A stretch of DNA of 64,000 bases from JACJYE01 sp964432875 (GTDB lineage Bacteria > Bacteroidota > Bacteroidia > Chitinophagales > Saprospiraceae): NCBI GenBank assembly GCA_964432875.1, contig CAYSPJ010000010.1:4093-68092 (forward strand). Reading direction: 5' to 3'. Under the pieces are notes generated by a model that saw nothing but the letters and a program-made list of their open reading frames with translations, was not told the DNA's origin and searched no databases. This document shows positions 61,369 through 64,000 of this stretch, one piece after another. Position 1 is the first letter of the stretch. Every line of letters starts with the position of its first letter. The position numbers and the translations under genes are program-made.

Positions 61369-63912
61369 ATGACCAGCCGCTCGTTGATACTGGAAAAAAT
61401 CGCTGAAAAGCAGCCCGCCGACAAGGCCACTCAGCTCGCAGTCGAAGCAAAAGACTTCGCGCAGATACTGCTATCGCTGCTGGTGATTAGCGGCTTGGTG
61501 TATTTCTTCCACCTGGAGATGGATATCCGCTTGTTCCGCCTGATGCCCATTATCGTCGCTGGTTTTATCCTGAATCATTTCCTGGCGCTGCCCTGGCGGC
61601 TGCCTTTCCTGTTCCTGCTCAACCTGGCTGCTATCTTTGCCCTGCTGGGGCCGTTGGATGGGGCGATACTGGCCGCCCTGGGCCTGCTCTTGTTTGGCCT
61701 TGCCAACCTGCCCGTCAAAATCCAGTACCGCATGGTGCTGGCCTTAGCAGCCGGAGGCCTCCTGGCTGTTTTTCGCGCCGGGTGGCTACCTTTTTTCCAC
61801 GGCAAAACCATCCTGCCCATCCTGGGGGGGATGTTCATGTTCCGCCTGATATTGTACCTCTACGAAATGCAGTTCGAAAAGCAGCCGGCCAGCTTTTGGA
61901 AAAAACTCAATTATTTCTTCCTGCTGCCCAACCTGATTTTCGCCATCTTCCCGGTAGTGGATTATAGCACCTTCGTGCGCGGCCACTACGCCCGGCCTGC
62001 TTATGAGACCTATCGCAAAGGCGCGATGATGATGGCCAATGGGGTATTCCACCTCCTGCTCTACCGCTTGATCTACTACTACCTGCTGCCCGCCCCCGGC
62101 GAGGTGCAGGATATCTATGGCCTGCTGCAGTTTATGGTGGCCTCTTACGCGCTGATTGTGCGCCTGGCCGGTATTTTCCACTTTTCTGCCGGGGTGATCT
62201 GCTTATTTGGCTTCAACCTGCCCCCGACATTCGACCACTACTTCTTTGCCAATAGCTTCAGCGACCTGTGGCGGCGCATCAATATCTACTGGCGCGACTT
62301 CGTGACCAAGGTCTTTTATTTCCCCGTCTATTTTCGCCTCAAGCGCCACGGGGCTACCCTGGGGCTGACCCTCTCCGTGCTCATCGTTTTTTTTATCAAC
62401 TGGTTTTTGCACGGCTATCAGTGGTTTTGGATCCGGGGCGTTTTCCCGCTCACGGTCCAGGATGCTGTATTTTGGGGAGTATTTGGCGTGCTGGTGGCGG
62501 CCAATTCGGTTGTCCAATCCAAACGCCGGAACACCCAACCCCGCCCGGGTACCTTTTCCTGGGGTTATAGCTTGCGCAATGCCTTCAAGGTGCTGGGCAT
62601 TTTCACCTTCATGATCGTGCTGTGGTCTTTTTGGACCAGCGATTCGATCGGCAACTGGCTGGCGATGGCAAGCAAAGCGCGCACTGCCGGGTCAACTGAT
62701 GTTGTGCTCATCGCGGGAGGGGTATTAACGCTGGCAGGGCTGGGTGCCCTCATTCAATACCTTGCGCATCTTTATACGCAAAAGAAACTCTGGCTGACGC
62801 CTTCGCCCCAACGCAGCTTCTGGCTGGCGAATGCGGGCCTGGCAATGCTGGTAGCGCTGGCCCTGCCGCCAGTGAGCCAATCGCTGGAAAACCGCCTGGC
62901 ACTGGATTTGGAGCCAGTACTATACTCCAAGCTCAATACTTATGACCGCGAGCAATTGTACAAGGGTTATTATGAAACCCTGCTGGCTGGCAATACCCTC
63001 AACTCCCGGATGTGGGAGATGGAACAAGCCCGGCCTGAAGACTGGAAAAATTTCAGCGAACTAGGCGTGAGCAAACAGCGCAAGGACATCATGATGAAGG
63101 AGCTGCTGCCCAACCAGCGCGCTGCCCTCAAGGGAAGCATGTTCATCACCAACAGCCACGGCTTCCGGGACAAGGAGTACCGCCTGGAAAAACCGCCCAA
63201 CAGCTTGCGCTTCGCCCTGCTGGGCGGCTCCATCGAGATGGGCACGGGCATCAGCAACGAGGAAACCTATGAAAACCTGGCCGAAGCAGCCCTCAATTCC
63301 ACCCACCCGCTCTTCGGCAGCCAGCAGGTGGAAATCCTGAACTTTGGCGTGGCTGGCTTCCATTTATTTCAAGACTTGATCCTGCTCGAAGAAAAAGCAT
63401 CCCGCTTCAAGCCCGATGTGGTCATTTTTACTACTCACCCCAACGAAGAGCACCGCATCCTGACCAGCATTCTACAAGCTTACTGGACGAAGCGCGACCT
63501 GGTTTACCCATTCCTGGAAGAAGTGGTGACACAAGCCGGCTTCAGCACGGAAGTGTCACAAACCGATGCCATGGAAAAGCTCAAAGCGCGGCAACAGGAA
63601 ATCGTAGCCTGGGGCTACCAACAAATCGTGCAGTACTGCCGGGAAAATCAAGCCATCCCCCTCTGGCTCTACGTCCCCACCCTGGATGATAACGCCGTAG
63701 CTGGCGAGGATGAAAAGCTGCAGCAAATGGCCGAAGAGATGGGCTTTTTTACCCTCAATTTGAAAAAAGCTTACCAGGGCCACAACCCGGAGGAGCTCAA
63801 GATTGCCAAATGGGACTTCCACCCGAATGCCAAGGGCCATGAGCTGATTGCCCAAGAGTGGCTCCGGCAGCTCGCGGCCAACCAGAGCCTGCTGGAAGCG
63901 CTCAGGAAATAA
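61369..63912 (+). CDS. MBOAT acyltransferase-SGNH hydrolase fusion 2
   Basis: 847 residues, 5 nt after the first copy, so translationally close. Same architecture: MBOAT His348 in N-W-F-L-H-G-Y-Q-W-F, SGNH Ser in G-G-S-I-E-M-G near 621, Asn in T-H-P-N-E-E-H-R, and W-D-F-H-P-N near 817. The MBOAT half is much more like copy 1 than the SGNH half, where the linker and substrate side diverge. This suggests duplication with divergence of acceptor specificity. Both active sites look intact. Confidence 0.85.
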   Translation: MTSRSLILEKIAEKQPADKATQLAVEAKDFAQILLSLLVISGLVYFFHLEMDIRLFRLMPIIVAGFILNHFLALPWRLPFLFLLNLAAIFALLGPLDGAILAALGLLLFGLANLPVKIQYRMVLALAAGGLLAVFRAGWLPFFHGKTILPILGGMFMFRLILYLYEMQFEKQPASFWKKLNYFFLLPNLIFAIFPVVDYSTFVRGHYARPAYETYRKGAMMMANGVFHLLLYRLIYYYLLPAPGEVQDIYGLLQFMVASYALIVRLAGIFHFSAGVICLFGFNLPPTFDHYFFANSFSDLWRRINIYWRDFVTKVFYFPVYFRLKRHGATLGLTLSVLIVFFINWFLHGYQWFWIRGVFPLTVQDAVFWGVFGVLVAANSVVQSKRRNTQPRPGTFSWGYSLRNAFKVLGIFTFMIVLWSFWTSDSIGNWLAMASKARTAGSTDVVLIAGGVLTLAGLGALIQYLAHLYTQKKLWLTPSPQRSFWLANAGLAMLVALALPPVSQSLENRLALDLEPVLYSKLNTYDREQLYKGYYETLLAGNTLNSRMWEMEQARPEDWKNFSELGVSKQRKDIMMKELLPNQRAALKGSMFITNSHGFRDKEYRLEKPPNSLRFALLGGSIEMGTGISNEETYENLAEAALNSTHPLFGSQQVEILNFGVAGFHLFQDLILLEEKASRFKPDVVIFTTHPNEEHRILTSILQAYWTKRDLVYPFLEEVVTQAGFSTEVSQTDAMEKLKARQQEIVAWGYQQIVQYCRENQAIPLWLYVPTLDDNAVAGEDEKLQQMAEEMGFFTLNLKKAYQGHNPEELKIAKWDFHPNAKGHELIAQEWLRQLAANQSLLEALRK

Positions 63913-64000
63913 ACCTATCCCGTTCAGCGCCTCCTTTTTCCCGTTCGGCACTATTTAGTTGCAGCGAAGCGCAAAGACCGCGAATATTGCAGCATGTTTT
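63913..64000. other. Downstream intergenic edge
   Basis: 88 nt after the last gene, with no recognisable gene, terminator or repeat apart from two CCCGTTC words. The cluster's right boundary is therefore not visible. Confidence 0.5.

Noticed and set aside
58808..63912. Assembly duplication of one MBOAT gene
   Set aside because: The copies diverge throughout, strongly in the SGNH half, so they are real paralogues.

Overview
The window looks like chromosomal DNA of a Bacteroidota bacterium, most likely class Saprospiria (Lewinella / Phaeodactylibacter / Haliscomenobacter type). The evidence is type IX secretion (T9SS) C-terminal sorting domains, SprB-type repeats, the Bacteroidota promoter signature (TTG, 19-22 nt, TAnnTTTG), the family set (LptE-like lipoprotein, DUF4349, DUF2027-Smr, DoxX) and fairly GC-rich genes with weak Shine-Dalgarno sites. 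The sequence is a draft scaffold with four runs of exactly 100 N (24288-24387, 44200-44299, 48674-48773, 58092-58191). These cut one SprB-repeat gene, the end of a tRNA-Ser, the end of a serine hydrolase and the start of a lipoprotein gene.

Layout. 1-1557: end of an anti-sigma-like membrane protein and a DUF4097-like exported protein. 1580-5482 (minus): GH18 glycosidase with sorting tail, N-acetylmuramoyl-L-alanine amidase, signal peptidase I. 5788-10719: serpin, GHL10-type lipoprotein, 2'-5' RNA ligase-like protein, TPR lipoprotein. 10901-14391: biotin carboxylase and acetoacetyl-CoA synthetase, divergent. 14399-20450 (minus): lptE, a sigma-54 regulator and miaB, with a plus-strand T9SS metalloprotease between lptE and the regulator. 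20586-27987: DUF4349 lipoprotein, LpxL-like acyltransferase, a propeller/SprB-repeat/OmpA protein, CPA2 antiporter, DoxX protein. 28313-28868: a tRNA operon with two odd tandem tRNA-Ser-like units, a normal tRNA-Ser(GCT), tRNA-Pro(TGG) and a terminator. 28998-37793: S4 RNA-binding protein, MATE transporter, GH20 hexosaminidase, sodium/solute symporter, patatin-like phospholipase, outer-membrane barrel. 37814-44077: di-haem peroxidase, 3-hydroxybutyryl-CoA dehydrogenase, dnaA with a possible origin upstream, SLC13-type permease. 44112-52873: tRNA-Ser(CGA), LolA-like protein, large BNR/sortilin-like protein, serine hydrolase, aldo/keto reductase, methyltransferase, DUF2027-Smr protein.

The most interesting part is 52975-63912, one plus-strand run: free-standing acyl carrier protein, prolyl-AMP ligase-like adenylation enzyme, acyl-CoA-dehydrogenase-fold enzyme, flavin-dependent halogenase, SAM methyltransferase, (gap) Spy-like lipoprotein, then two tandem paralogues that each fuse an MBOAT acyltransferase to an SGNH hydrolase domain. 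The first four match the PltL/PltF/PltE/PltA (or Bmp) module that turns L-proline into a halogenated pyrrole-2-carboxyl thioester on a carrier protein. The by-eye adenylation specificity code reads D-L-F-Y-L-A-L-V-C-K. No ketosynthase, condensation domain or thioesterase follows. The remaining proteins have the architecture of DltB (MBOAT) plus DltD (SGNH), which in D-alanylation take an acyl group from a carrier protein and place it on a cell-surface polymer. I infer a Dlt-like system that puts a (halo)pyrrole-carboxyl group, or a methylated derivative, on an extracytoplasmic acceptor. The enzyme families are seen in the sequence; the combined function is a hypothesis.
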